A stretch of 64,000 nt of DNA from Fulvia fulva (GCF_020509005.1 NC_063018.1:1364001-1428000), one strand, 5' to 3'; numbered from the stretch's first letter, positions 44,547 through 57,524 are shown. The notes: generated by a model from the sequence alone, not told the origin. A program made the numbers and translations.

Positions 44547-45890
44547 TTAGCTTAATAGGAAGGTTATAGTATCTTCTACGGCCTTCCGTAGCCTTCTAGA
44601 GCCGTTACTAGGTAGTATTATATTATTATAGAGCCGTTTCTAGGCGCGTTACGAGCTACGTTACTATATAGTAATAATAGTATACGGGCTACCTCGTAGA
44701 GATTAAAACTCGAAGCTTATCTTAAACCTCTTCTATAATCTATCACTACTATCTTATAGCGATTTGCCTACTTCTCTTCTACGTCTCTTCTACTCCCTCT
44801 CCGCGCCTAATATACTACCCGCTAGTAACTACTAGTATCTACTACTCCTAGTATAGACTCTAATATCTTAATTCTAGAGTAGCTCTGCTAGGATGCCCTT
44901 ATACGAGATATACTAATAACGCCTACCGGCCGTAAGCGTACCGCCGCCTAGACGTAGCTTATTACTCCTAGCCTAGTATAGAAGTTAGCTAAAAAGATTT
45001 AGATATATATACGGTATCTCCCCTACTTTGTCTCCTATAAGGTTTTATACGTCCCGCGTACGAGTCTCTTACTAACTCTCTACTAGAAGAGGTCGATAAC
45101 TATAGTATTATAGTTAGATCCCTCTAGAAGAAGTATACGCGCTACTACCGTAGTAAGTATATCTACGTAGCTAACGAGAGCCCTAATATTACTAAGCTAG
45201 TAGCTCGTCTACGCGCCGTACGCTAGTAGCGCGACTACCTAGTAGAGGACGAGAAGGAGGACGAGGACGATACCGCTACCGCCCGCTATAAGCTCCTATA
45301 GCTTATCGCGCGTCTTAAGCGTAAAATCCCCGATATAAGTATCCGTCTCGCTTACTAGCCGTATACGCCTCGCGTATATTTACTAATAGGCTATCTACTA
45401 GTATAACGCCTATAAGAATAAGCTAGCTAGCGAGAAGCGTCTCGCTACCGCCGCGCCTACGTCTAGCCTAGATAGCGCCTCCGCCTCGAGTATCGCCCTT
45501 AAGCTATAGTAAGAGTAGAACCGTACCCTTAATAGGCTATTCGAGCTCGGCCGTACCGTAAGTATCTTATTCCTCGCTTACGCGTCGTATACTAACCGCG
45601 GTCCTAGTTTCTATAGGCTTAGGATATTAATACTACTACTACCGACCGCGTCTTCTTAGCTACGGGCCTCTTTTAGAATAAGAAGGAGGAGGAGAAGGCT
45701 AAGTCTAGTAAGGAGGATAGCGATTAAGCGTACGGCTTACCTACGTAGCGTCGGCCCCTTACCTACGATAATATTACGTAACTAGTACGAGTCGCGCCCT
45801 TCCTAACTTTCTTATTATTAAAATAATTCTTTTTCTCTCTATCTCTCTACCTATCTTAAGTCTTACCTATTACCGCTTCTCTCGCTTAAC
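44547..45890 (+). pseudogene. Antisense ORF relic between Gypsy-1 chromodomain and 3' LTR
   Basis: About 1.3 kb separate the chromodomain of Gypsy-1 from its 3' end. On the strand opposite to pol, from about 45050 to 45400, a frame is interrupted almost only by TAG and reads as a charged protein with an acidic run (VEDEKEDEDD) followed by a basic helix-like stretch (LIARLKRKIPD). A second frame, possibly the same ORF after an indel, continues to about 45600. I recognise no family. The rest of the interval shows nothing I can name. Confidence 0.35.
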
Positions 45891-48800
45891 CTTACGCTTC
45901 GACTCGAATTTAGCTACTAGGCGTATCGTATTCGATAGTCCTTTTAATAGCCCCTAACTATCGTGCTCTTCTAGCTAGTCCTTCTACTATACTAGATACT
46001 ACTACTTACCCTTCCGCTTCCTACTATCTAGTACGGCTTCTACCTTATACTTACCCTTATTGTTTACGAGTAGTATACGACCGACTTACGCCTTATTACT
46101 ACTTCCCTACGGTTCTAGATAGGATATATAAAAATGTTATAGATTCTCGAGCCTACTAGTAGGGCTAGACGGTATACTTACGTACTAATAGCGCCGATAA
46201 ACCGGTACGGCCCGATAAACTTCTTACCTATCTTCTTCCTAGATACGTCGAGCTTAAGATTCTTTATCGATAGTAGTACTAACTCGCCTACCTAACAGCT
46301 CTTTAGCTTATAGATCTTATTATAGTATCGGCTTTAGTACTCTACTACTATTTACTACCGCTCTTTAAGCGTTACGCGGAGTTCTTATATATAGCTCGCT
46401 ACCGAAGTTACTACTAGTACCTCTCTCTTAAGGATCTCGTCCCGAGATCTAGTAGGTATAGGCGTAATCTCCGGGCGCTAACTATATATTACCTTAAAGA
46501 GGCTTATACGGAGCGTAGAGTATACGTAGTTATTTACTATAAACTTAGTAATAGCTAGCTATTCCGCCTATTTAGTTAATTACTTACTATAGTAGTACCG
46601 TAGGTATTACTCTAAGGTCTAATTAGTACGCTTCGTTTAATTATTAGTCTACGGATAGAAGGCTATAGATAGCCTCTATCTTACCTACGCCTTAAAATAG
46701 AATTTACTCTAGAATTAACTAGTAAGTACTAACCCTCGATTACTTATAATACCTACTAGGACTCTATAGTAGCGTACTACTTCGTCCCGTAGGATCCTTA
46801 TAAGCTTAGCTACTATATACTTCTTTATAGTAGAGATATATAAGGTTATTTTTAAATAGCGGTCGATAATTACTAGGATCGTATTATATACGTAACCTCC
46901 CCGCTTATTTAGCGGTAGGTCCGTAATAAAATCTATAGTAATCTCTTACTATAGCCTTTCTAATCTTAGGAGCGGTTATAGTTTACCGTAGGGTCGATAG
47001 TACCTCGCCTTCGATACCTAATATATAATTAATTAATTATTCTATTAACGTACTATATAAGTCCTAGACTATATAATACGGGGATTACTCTACTAATTTC
47101 GAGAGAGAGGAAAAGCCCTACGGCGGTAAAAACCTCTTAAAGTACTAATAGTTCGTTCTTCGAGATATTACTAAGGCCTTCCCGCCTTACGAGCGCCGGC
47201 TAAAGCTCGTACTCTTTTATAGCCGTAAAGATCGGACGAACGTTATATCCGGTTATCGTTCTTATCTTATTTAGTTTTTAATATACTACCCCGGACGTAG
47301 TGTTCTCGCCCTAGCTATACACCTTATAGTAGACTCGTTATCTTATTTAGTTTTCGGTATTCCGCCCTTAAATTTCCGCTAACTTCTAAGATTACGTGAC
47401 CTATAAGCACAAAAAAAACTGCTATTCCCTTACTATTCCCCTACTTATATCCCCTCCGGACAGTTAGGTACGTATATACTTATCTCTACGTATCCCAAAA
47501 TACGTAGAGGTGCCTCTATCGTCCTCTAGCCGAGATACTAAGGCTACTACGTCTCTTCTCTCGACGGGATACTCTAGAAACGGGTTACTCCTCCGTTCTA
47601 TTACGAGTTAGGAGCCGGTTCGAGGGAGTATATAGAGAAGGGTAGTATTACGTAGTTATAGCTATCGTATTATATTTCGTGTCTCGTAGATCTCGTAGGT
47701 CTCGTAGGTCGTTCGTAGGAGGTACGCGCGTCTTATTTTTATACGGCTTTCTTCCTAGCCGCCGTGTAGGCTTCGTAGGGAGAGACTTAGTTTCCCTTCG
47801 TAACGAAGGTACTTACGTCGTCCGCCGCGTAAAGGCGCTCTCTATAGACGACTCGACCTAACTATAGTATCTATAGAGATATATAGCGTATCGCTATAGT
47901 AGACTATTCCGTCCTTTACTATTAACTTATTAGCGAGTCCCGTACGTAGTACTTACGACTAGTCTACCTCTTAGCTCGCTATAAGTATAGCCTTCTAGAC
48001 CTCGTCGCGGTCTTATAGTACCTTAATTAATAGCGGTAAGAACTCGCTACTAGATCTATAGATATCTATCCCTCTTATTACCGCCGCGTATACTACTATT
48101 AGGAGAGTATAAGGGCCTTACGGATTATACTCGTCTTACTCGCTACCCTCTAGCGTATTGTAGGTAGCGAGGATACGTCTTACTACTAGGCCTTCTTAGC
48201 TATCTAGAGAATTCTTCTAGTACGCTAGCTTACTCTAAAGAGTAGGTAGTAGGTTTGAAGTTTAATCCGCGACTCTTACGTAGTTACTACGTCTCGAAGG
48301 CGTACCGACTAGGTTTATCTTACCCGACTAATACTCGATAATAAAGTTAAAAGATAATAAGAAGGTCGCCTACCGAGCCTACCGCCTATAAAGCTACTTA
48401 ACTATAATAAAACCCTAAAGATATACGTAGTCGACTAGTCCCTAGACCGTTTACGATATACCTTCGAGGTACGGGTACTAATACTTAAATACCTCTACTA
48501 ATACTAGGGGCTCTTAGTTATAAGTCTCGTAGTTATATTTAGTAGAGATTATTCTACGCGAATAGAACGTAGTAGGGTACTATTCAGTACTAAATAAGTA
48601 CGAGCTAATACCCGTAATCGAGAAGCCTAACGTATCGGTTTCGACTCGCGTACGTAACGTAGGGTTAAAGTATCTTAGGATAGGTATATCTAGGAAGCCC
48701 TACTTAAGCTATAGGAACGCCTACTCCTCGCGGTCGTCCTATATAAGAGGGCTCTACTTCTTACCCTTCTAAGAGCCCTTAAGTAGGTCCGTTAAGACTT

Positions 48801-50250
48801 TATAAACCCTTAAGTAGCCTTTAACAAAACGCCTATAGAAGTTATAGAATTCTAGGAAGGGTTATATATTATAGAAGCTCTTAGACCGCGGCTACTCCTC
48901 TATTACGGCTACCCTACTCCTATCTATCGATACGCCGTCGGCGCTTACGACAAACCTAAGGAACTCTACCTCCTTCTAGGAGAAGTAGTATTTCTTAGGG
49001 TTAGTAAAGAGTATAAACTTACGTAGCCTCTAGAGTATCTCGCGTACGACTCGTACGTAAGCCTTATACGTCTCGCTATAGATAACAATATTATCTAGGT
49101 ATACTATATAGGTATTATCTACTAAGCTAGCTAAGGTACGGTTAATATACCCTTAGAAGGTAGCTAGGGTATTACTAAGCCTAAAGGGTATACCTATATA
49201 CTCGTAGTATTCGTACCGCGTACGAAACGTAGTCTTCTACTTATCGCCCTTCTTAATAAGAATACAATAGTACGCGTCTATTAAGTCGATAGTCGTAAAT
49301 AATACTAAGCTCTAGAGCCTATTAAGCGTCTTGCTTATAAGGGGTAGGGGGTATTTATAGTAATGTTATTTAGGCCTCTATAGTCTATATAGAGCCTAAG
49401 AAGACCGTTCTTCTTAGATATAAATAGGATAGGCGTACCCGCTTCGCTTACGGAGCGCCTAATCTACCCTTTCTCTATCGCCTTAGTAATATACTTCTTT
49501 AAGGCCTCTAACTTAGTTATCGACTAGTAGTATAGCGGCTTAAATAGAGGCTTCTTACTATCTACGAGATCTATCGTATACTTAACCCCGCCGAGTATCT
49601 TACGCTTTGCCTACTTATTAGGCATATAGATATCTCGGAAGTCTATAAACTCTAGAGGCTACTTAGAGACCCTCTTATCGGCTTTAATTAGCCGGATAGT
49701 TATAGTAAAAACTTACTTAGAGTCCTCGAGATCCTCTAGAAACTCGCGTATACTACGCTACTATACCGTATAGGTCTTAATACTATAGAGCTACTAGTCC
49801 TTCCGATCGATCTTAATAATATAATTACGATAGCGCTAGGGCCTACCTAGGACTACTAACGGCCTACCTATAGGCGCTACGTAGTAGATTACGTTACTTA
49901 CGCGTTCTACTTCTATACCGTTAGTAAGCCGTACTCGTAGCGTATAGGTACCGTAGTAGTAGCCTTAGTCCTTTATATACGACTCTAATTTTAGGAGCTT
50001 TACCCTACTAATAGGCTATAACTAATACCGTAGGACGTACTTATACGATACGAGGCTAATATTAGTATAATCGTTAAGGAGGAACGTAGCTTCTATAAAG
50101 CTCTTCTATATCTCGACTACTCCCCGTAAGTATCTAGCCTCTATAGTATTAACTTATATTGTTAGGCCGACTAGGAAATTAAAGCCTAGCTACGATCCTT
50201 AGCTAGGCTCTTCTCCTTTCCCGACCCCTTCTTACTAGTTAGTATCTTAG
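45890..50250 (-). pseudogene. Gypsy-1 pol relic
   Basis: Reading down the minus strand: RT fingers with a readable GVKYTIDLVD-like stretch at about 49560 and IDYRGLNN near 49375; MPFGL-like and mutated YLDD motifs near 49170-49080; RNase H at about 48200-48700; an integrase core with TIDFITDLP near 46950 and a SNRG motif (RIPed from SDRG) near 46690; and a chromodomain at about 45890-46060 with VEAVLDSRKRKG. Stops are mostly TAG. The catalytic Asp to Asn change in the integrase is a G to A mutation. Confidence 0.8.
47395..47865. other. Less-mutated, unexplained segment inside Gypsy-1
   Basis: Between RNase H and integrase of Gypsy-1 this stretch contains poly-A (near 47410), Pu/Py-rich runs, a tandem ctcgtaggt repeat (47685-47715) and a 60-codon Arg-rich open frame (47679-47861, plus). 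It does not read as pol. It could be a solo LTR or another small insertion, but I found no TSD. Confidence 0.3.
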
Positions 50251-51021
50251 CGGCTTCTATCCTATAGACCGACTACGAATCGCGGTCTTTCTCTAGATAC
50301 CGATTTGGGTAGTTAGGACTCTTATAGCCTATCTTATAATAGCTAAAGTATTTTATATTACTTAGGTCTCTAGCGCTACTACCCTACTCTCTACTACCTC
50401 GTAGGCGACCCGTAGATATTTTACGTAGAGCCTAATCTAGTTTCTAGTACTTAGGGTCGCGCTCGTTCCGCTTATATACGCCGCTAGCGCCTCTCTTACG
50501 AGAACGGTTATATCCGCTATCCCCGTCGCTACTACTACTACTACTACTACTACGCTCTCTACTCTTAATACGTAAGGCTAGAAATACTAGTTCTTCTCTA
50601 GTTATTAAGATATGGTAAAACTTAATAATTACGGAGCGTAGATAAGGTAAAAGCTTAGTAAGTAGGTACTAAATACGCTACGCCTCCGTATAGTCTCCTA
50701 ACTAATCCTCTATAACGTTTAGCTCGGTTAAAAACTACCTCGCCGTCTAGTTATCCTTCTACTTTACCGCCTTATATTTGAGTATAGTATTTAATACGCG
50801 GTTTATAGAGTTACTATATACGTCCTAATAGAAGACTTTAAAGTTACCGTAGGTATATCTATCTAGGTCCGTAATATAATAGTTTATATACTATCTCTAA
50901 GGTATATATGTCGCGGGATATACGGTATCAATAGAGGCGTGACACGATAATAGCGATCGCAGGAAACGACTAGGAGCAGGAGAGTAACGAGTGGAAGGAG
51001 GTCTATAGGAAGGCAGAAACA

Positions 51022-52206
51022 ATGGCAATGGCAGGAGATGGCGAGCACCTAGAAAGAGCACTTAAGGGGATGATTTTAGAGCTCCTTAGAGGGCTAAAGG
51101 CACTAAGGAGCCAAACAGGACAGATCAATAACAGGACAGTAGCAGCAGCAGCAAAGAGGAGGACATAGGAAGGCCAGAAACTAAGCCAACTAACCTAGGC
51201 AGCAGTTGCATCCCAAAACCCTCCCCCCTAGAAAACAGCTATCAAGGTCTACATTTACGACCAGCAAGAGCAGAAAGAGATTGAGGGCCTGTCAGGCAAG
51301 GAGATCATATAGAAGATTGGGATACAAGGCATCATTGGAGCCAGGAAAGGGAAGGGAGGTGTCCTTAAGCTGTTCACAGCACAGGAGCAAGACAGGAAGA
51401 GGCTAGAGACACAGAAGGAGTGGACAGTCAAACTAGGCAAGACGGCCAAGGTCTCACACCAACAAAATATGGTTATCGCCTATGGGATGACCACAAAGTT
51501 TGACATTGAAGGAGACCTTAAGAGGCTGCAGGACCAGAACCAGGCTGTATGCCCAGGGCTACAGATCACAAAAGCAGCATGGGTCAACAGAAAGACAAAG
51601 GACACAAAGAGAGAGTCTTCTCTAGTGCTCTGGATAGGCACTGTAGAACAGGCAAACACCGTGCTTGACAAGGGCATCTTCTGGGAATGCGAAAGAATGG
51701 ACACAGAAATCCATAGAAGCACCCACAGACTACTGCAATGCTTCAAGTGCCAACAGTATGGTCATATCTCTACTAGATGCCCAAGCCAAAAGGACACTTG
51801 TTCCCACTGTGCTGGTAGCCACAAAGTACAGAATTGCACAGCCCCAAAGAGTGAAGCCAGATGTGCATGCTGTGGAAAGAAACACCCTTCCTGGTCCCAA
51901 GACTGCACAGCTAGGATTGAGGCAAAGAGGAGGGCAAGAGAAGCCAGGATCAACACCCCTATCAGATTCCAGACAGGGACAATCACCCAAGAACCCCTAA
52001 GGACTGTCTACAACCCTCTGAAAAGAGGCAGAACAGAAGAGACCACACAGGCCCAAGGCCACCCTGCTATGGGTAGACCAAAATCAATTGTGGTTGCAGG
52101 AAGAGACCCGTCACAAAGCAGGCTCAACCTTACCACAATCCCAAATAGCAGCCAGCAGCAGGAAGCACGAGAAGACCAGCAGGAGACCAGCATGGATGAG
52201 TCATGA
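51022..52206 (+). pseudogene. TadB-2 ORF1, Gag-like zinc-knuckle protein
   Basis: The frame is readable from at least the ATG at 51022 and probably starts further upstream (TadB-1 starts about 25 codons earlier, where this copy has no ATG). Four TAG codons between 51160 and 51310 break it. The longest open part is 51469-52206 (245 codons). Three knuckles are visible: CFKCQQYGHISTRC, CSHCAGSHKVQNC and CACCGKKHPSWSQDC. The stop TGA shares bases with the ORF2 ATG. By family, it binds the element's RNA. Confidence 0.85.
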
Positions 52207-55200
52207 TTGAGACACCTAATCTTACCACTATCCAGTACAACGTCAACAAAAGCCAGCACAAGGTCCAGAGAAGCTTTCTCCAAGCACTGGACCCAAAGAA
52301 ACACCTAGTTATTGCAGTCCAGGAACCTTGGATCAACAGCAAATCTAACAGACCATCTACTGCTAACGACCCAAGGTATCACACACTCCTAGCCAAACAA
52401 GGCACCCCTAGAACATGCATGTACATCAGCAAAGAGATGGCAACAGACAGCTGGGAACAAATCCAACAGGAAGGGGGAGACATCACCTCAGTCAGACTCA
52501 ACACCAACCAAGGCAGCATCCACATCCACAGTGTATACAACCCACCCCCCAGCTCCAGAAGCAGCACCCAGCTGGGCACACTACAACAGCTGCCAGACAT
52601 GCTGCAGAGTGACTCCCAACACATCGTGCTGGGAGACTTCAACTTGCACCATCCTACATGGGGATCAGACTTTGCACCTGCCCATCACTTCCTAGCTAAC
52701 AGACTCCTCTCCACTACCCAAAGCAACAACATGCACCTAGTTACCCCAAAGGGCCTAACTATCTGGTCACAGAGAGCAAGCTCAAGCACCATTGACCTGT
52801 GCTTTGCATCACATGACCTGCAGCAGAAGGTCACCAGATGCTGGGTTAACCAGGACTTGGAGTCCTCATCAGATCACCTCCCAATTCAGGTGGAGTTTGA
52901 AACACAGACACAGCAGGAAGGAGACCTAGAACCTCAGCTGGCCTGGAAGGCAGCCAACTGGGAACAGATCAGACAAGACCTGGAACAGAAGCTAGCTGGA
53001 CTAGAGACCAGGAGACTGGAAACAGCCTTAGACATAGACCAAGCAGTGGCAGAACTGGTTAGAACAATGCAGGAAACTGCGGCAGCCCACACCAGAGAAA
53101 AGAAACAGTCACTGTACCAGAAGCCATTCTGGACAAAGGAATGCTCAGAGAAGGTCAAGGCAGCCAGGCAGGCCAGGAGAGCCCTTACCCAGAGCCACTC
53201 CCAGGAAGCATGGGACAGATACAACCAGGCAACCAGAGACAAGAAGGCCCAGATCAAGAGGGACAAGATGCTGGAGTGGAGGTCAACAGTTGGATCCATT
53301 ACCCAGAATCCTGAGAAGATGTGGAAACTAGCAAAGTGGGCAAGACAACCCATACAGGACAGAAACATGCTGCCCCAGTTTCCAAACATTGAAGACCAGG
53401 AAGGAGTAATCCAACACACTCTCCCAGGAAAGGCACAGGCATTGGGGAAACATTTCTTTGGCACACAGGTAGAAGCTGACCTGCAGGATCTGGAGGGCAG
53501 TGTGTATCCAACACCACTAGAGCAATCCTGCACAGTGGGAGAGGGAGAGATCAAGAGCATCATTAAGACACTCTCAGGAAACAAGGCCCCAGGACCAGAT
53601 GGGATTCCAAACTTGTTCATTAAGACATGCAAGGACCAGATCTCCCCTGCACTGTCAAACATCTTTTTACAGTGCATGGCCCAAGGACACTGCCCTAAAC
53701 ACTTCAAGGAGTCACTGACTGTGGTCTTGAGAAAACCACAGAAAGAGGACTACACAAAGCTAAAGGCATACAGACCTATTGCCTTGCTCAACACACTAGG
53801 CAAACTCCTGGAAAAGATCATAGCAGAAAGGCTGACAAACCTAGCTGAAGAACATGGAATCCTTCCTGAAGAACAGATGGGAGGCAGGAAACAAAGATCA
53901 ACACTAACAGCTGTGGAACTTATCACAGAGCAGATCAAGACCCTATGGCACTTTGGGAACAACAAAGCAGCCACACTCCTCTCACTAGACATATCAGGAG
54001 CCTTTGACAATGTCTCACACCAGAGGCTGATCCACATCCTGAAACAGAAGGCTATCCCTAACTGGACAGTCCAGTTTATCCAGTCCTTCCTCAGAGGCAG
54101 AACCACAAGACTAAGACTGGGCAGATACAAATCTGACAGCATGCCTACAGAGACAGGAATCCCACAGGGATCAACAATGTCTCCAATCCTGTTTCTCCTC
54201 TTTATGGCAGACCTGCCAGCAAAGCTAAACTCCAGAAACACATCAGCCTCAGGGTTTGTAGATGACACAAACATCCTAGCCTGGTCAGACAGCACAGAAG
54301 AGAACTGCAGAATCTTGCAGAAGAAACACAAGGAATGTGAGGAATGGGCCAGGAAACATGGAGCCAGATTTGCCCCAGAGAAGTATCAACTCATCCACTT
54401 CAGTAGAGCCAGAAACAGACACAATATGCAAGCCCCAATCACTATTCAGGGACACACAACAGAACCCCCAAGTGAATTAAGGGTGCTAGGAATATGGATG
54501 GATCCAAAGCTCAGCTGGGGACCACAGGTCAAGAAAGCACAGGCAAGAGCAGACAACAACAGGCAATCAATTGACAGGCTTACAGCCTCCACATGGGGAG
54601 CCACATTTGCGAAAGCAAAGGTTATGTACAAGGCCATTGTGAAGCCAGCCATGCTATATGGAGCCCAGATCTGGTCAGCCCAAGACAAGATCCCAAAGAG
54701 AATTGCAGATCCCATCAGCAGAGCCCAAGCCTCCTGTCTGAAAAAGGTGCTTGGAGCATACAAGTCAACTCCAACAAGGGTGGTCGAAATGGAGTCTGGC
54801 TCCCCACCAGCCAAGCTCTACCTTCAAGGGTTGAGATACCAGTATGCAGGAAAGACGTCTGCATACCCAGCCCAGCTAGTAATCCAGAAGGCAGTCAACA
54901 AAATCAGGAGCCAGTGCACAAGAAGGCACAGACAAGCAAGACCCAATCCAGCCCCACAGAAGCAGCAGGACCTGCAGAAGTTCAAAGAACTAACAGAACA
55001 GCTGCACCTAGCCCAGCAGGAACAGGACAGAAGGGCTCAAGGGAGAGGATCAGCAGCCAGCCAAGGGAAGAAGCAACAGTCTCTAGCTGAAAGGATGGCA
55101 GGACTCCTCTGGAAGACTGAATGGACAAGAACCCCACAGAGGCCAGGAACCCCAAAGGCACTCCAACAGTTTGGTAGCCACAACTACCTACTGTACTCAG

Positions 55201-55580
55201 ACCTGACCAGGTCAGAAGCAAGCATAGCAATACAAATCCGCTCTGAACACATCGGAGTCAGGGCATACCTGCATTAGAGAAAAGTCCCAGGTATCGAAGA
55301 CAAGAGTTGCCTATGCGGCTACCTGTCCCAGAATGTCGAACATAGACTTCTGGTTTGCAAAGAATGGAGTACAGGGAGAGGTGAATGGAGGGCAAGGGCA
55401 AGGAACAGAAACTTCCAAGCCATGATCAGCAATAAGGGAGACCTCCAGAGAATTACAAGGTGGATCATCCACTAAGGATTTTTGGAGTAGTTCTCTCTTA
55501 CTAGGGAAACAGAGAGATGGATTGAGGAGAGAAAGAAGGAGGAGGAGAGCAGGAAGAGGGGGACAACTCTAGGGTTGTAG
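52203..55580 (+). pseudogene. TadB-2 ORF2, AP endonuclease-reverse transcriptase with late stops
   Basis: 1024 codons are open to the TAG at 55275. The AP endonuclease spans about residues 1-230: YNVN near 12-15, catalytic Glu 41 (QEPW), GDFN at 144-147, SDH at 223-225. RT spans about 440-720: Asp 596 in the LSLDISGAFDN motif, and FVDD at 685-688. Past the stop the frame continues with a C-terminal knuckle (CLCGYLSQNVEHRLLVC) and ends near 55580, with two more stops on the way. The first stop replaces the Trp seen at the same place in TadA-6. All catalytic residues of both enzymes lie before it, so a protein lacking the C-terminal knuckle could still be made. Confidence 0.9.
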
Positions 55581-56279
55581 ACAAGGTAGTTAGAGGCTAA
55601 CCGCCATGACACTAGTACACCCTAATAGAAGGAAAACTGAGAACTCATGGCAAGGAAGCTATTAGAGAAGGAGAGGAGGTTTTTACCTAGGAATAGGTTT
55701 CCTACCTTATGTAGTAACATATATAGACATAAGCCCGTATAGGCCGGAGGGCACTATAACGGGTAAATAAATCATCTATCTATCTATATACTATCTCTTA
55801 CTTACTTCCCCTATTAGGAATATAACCCTATAAAGGACCTTACTCCTATTAGTCGTATACGTAGCGCCGGAGAGGGCGAGGGTAATCGTAAGCTCTTATA
55901 GAAATACTCGGGCCTTCTTAATAGAATCGCTCTTAAAGGGCGTAGGTTCTTTAAGATATAGGCGGGTCGCTTACTATATCGCGGCACCTATTACTACCTT
56001 ATTACCGTTATTAATAGTACTTAGAGTTTTAGGGAGCGGGTATTTACTTAGATACGGAGTACGTTCGCTTCCGCTATATAGACCCGGGTCTTTAGTTACG
56101 TCTCGCCGGTACTATAACTCTACGACCTCTCTCTCTATAGCCTACCCTTCGATCTCTTCTCGTAATACTTCTCTCCTAGTAATAAGAGTTTCCCTACGTA
56201 ACCGCTATTAGGTTCTAGAGGAAAGGTAAGGCTAAGGCGAGTCGCTTACGGAATTGATTTAAGGCTCTATTTTAGCGTA

Positions 56280-56343
56280 ACGTAAAGTACTACTAAGCTA
56301 GGAATACTAGTAAGCTAGGAATTTTGTCTTAGTACGACTAACT
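56280..56343. repeat. Pogo-2 left terminal inverted repeat
   Basis: 64 bp, containing two direct copies of taagctaggaat. One mismatch by eye with the complement of the right end. Confidence 0.9.
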
Positions 56344-57460
56344 TCTTAATTATTATACTATATCTTAATAATATAATATATAGTCGTCTAATAAAAAAGG
56401 TAGGATTACTCTTGCCCTCTCTACCTATCGTTAGAGCTAATTTCTAAGTCTCCTACGCGTAGCTATAGTATATTACGTACCTTATTCGACGCTAACTAGC
56501 CGGTACTACGGAATTACTCCTCGCGTCGATACTTACCCTATCTAGTATAAACTTACGTTAACCGAAGAATAGACGATTACTCGATATATCCTCGACCTCG
56601 ATTCGCGAGGATTTGCGCCTACCCTTAGCGAGGTAGTAGATATAGCGGATAAGCTACTCGGTAAACGTAACGCGGATCTAGTAGGTAAGAACTAGGTAGA
56701 GAGATTTGTTTCGCGCTCTACCGAGCTTAAAACGGCCTTTAACTAAGCAAAGAACCGTTAGAGAATACTCTAGGAAGATCTAGAAGTTATAAGCGCCTAG
56801 TTCAAGCTTATATAAGAGACGATTACTAAGTATAGCGTATATAACGAGGATATCTATAACTTCGATAAGACGGGCTTTTAAATAGGTATGAGTTACTCTA
56901 TAAAAGTCGTTACTACCTCAGAACGACGCTCTTACCCTACGGCTACTTAGCCTAGTAATAGAGAGTAGGTTATAGTTATTTAGAGGATCTATACCGCTAG
57001 CTACTCGACCCTACCCTTTATTATCTATAAAGGGCGCGTCTATATCTTAGTATAGTACGAAGAGGTAGATATACCGCGGAATTAGAAGCTTACGGTCTCT
57101 AAGAATAGATAGATAAACAACTCGTAACTCTAAGCTTAAACAATAAGTTAAGACTCTTATAAAGCGCCGATCTCGTAAATAAAAGCGTCTCTAGTACGGC
57201 GGGGTCTTAGAGTATAGAGTTGGCTCGTTATAGGTAGTCGTCGAGTCGTTAAAGGCTAAAGAATAGTTAAGAAAGAATCGTAGGTTAGAGGGTATAAAAG
57301 AGGGCTAGCTAAGTAGACGACGGTTTAGTAACTACGGTCGGACTAGCTATAACGTATAAACGTACTAGGAAGACAAATAGAATAATTCTAAATTGGATAA
57401 GAGTATTGAGTTCACTAGTTCTCTATTTAATAGTAGTGAAAACGATTAATAAAGAATACG

Positions 57461-57524
57461 AGTTAGTCGTACTAAGACAAAATTCCTAGCTTACTAGTAT
57501 TCCTAGCTTACTAGTACTTTACGT
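57461..57524. repeat. Pogo-2 right terminal inverted repeat
   Basis: This is the complement of 56280-56343, with the same internal direct repeat. Confidence 0.9.

Larger units (their letters stand above)
50899..55784 (+). mobile_element. TadB-2: full-length, lightly RIPed Tad1-type LINE
   Basis: The TSD tatatactatctct lies at 50885-50898 and 55785-55798, inside Gypsy-1 gag. At 4886 bp it has a short 5' UTR, two ORFs overlapping at ATGA, a 3' UTR and an (ATCT)n tail. CpA and TpG are frequent. Damage is limited to scattered stops at Gln/Trp positions, pointing to one light round of RIP. Confidence 0.93.
50250..56277 (-). pseudogene. Gypsy-1 gag relic, split by TadB-2
   Basis: A zinc knuckle with Cys and probably His codons turned to Tyr (YFSYYKIGYKSPNY) lies at about 50300-50345 and fixes this as Gag. 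Upstream gag sequence continues at 50350-50898 and 55799-56277 around TadB-2. The frame is heavily RIPed. Confidence 0.65.
56280..57524 (+). mobile_element. Pogo-2: Fot1/pogo-type DNA transposon, internally deleted and RIPed
   Basis: Terminal inverted repeats of 64 bp are flanked by TA (56278-56279 and 57525-57526), close to the 5' end of Gypsy-1. On the plus strand a frame with TAG read as Gln/Trp shows a Fot1-like N-terminus (LDLDSRGFAPTLSEV near 56600) and YNFDKTGFQ with the first catalytic Asp near 56870. After about 57110 the expected second Asp (DGHGSH region) and third catalytic residue are absent, and the sequence passes to the basic C-terminal tail. At 1245 bp it is a deletion derivative. 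Confidence 0.87.
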
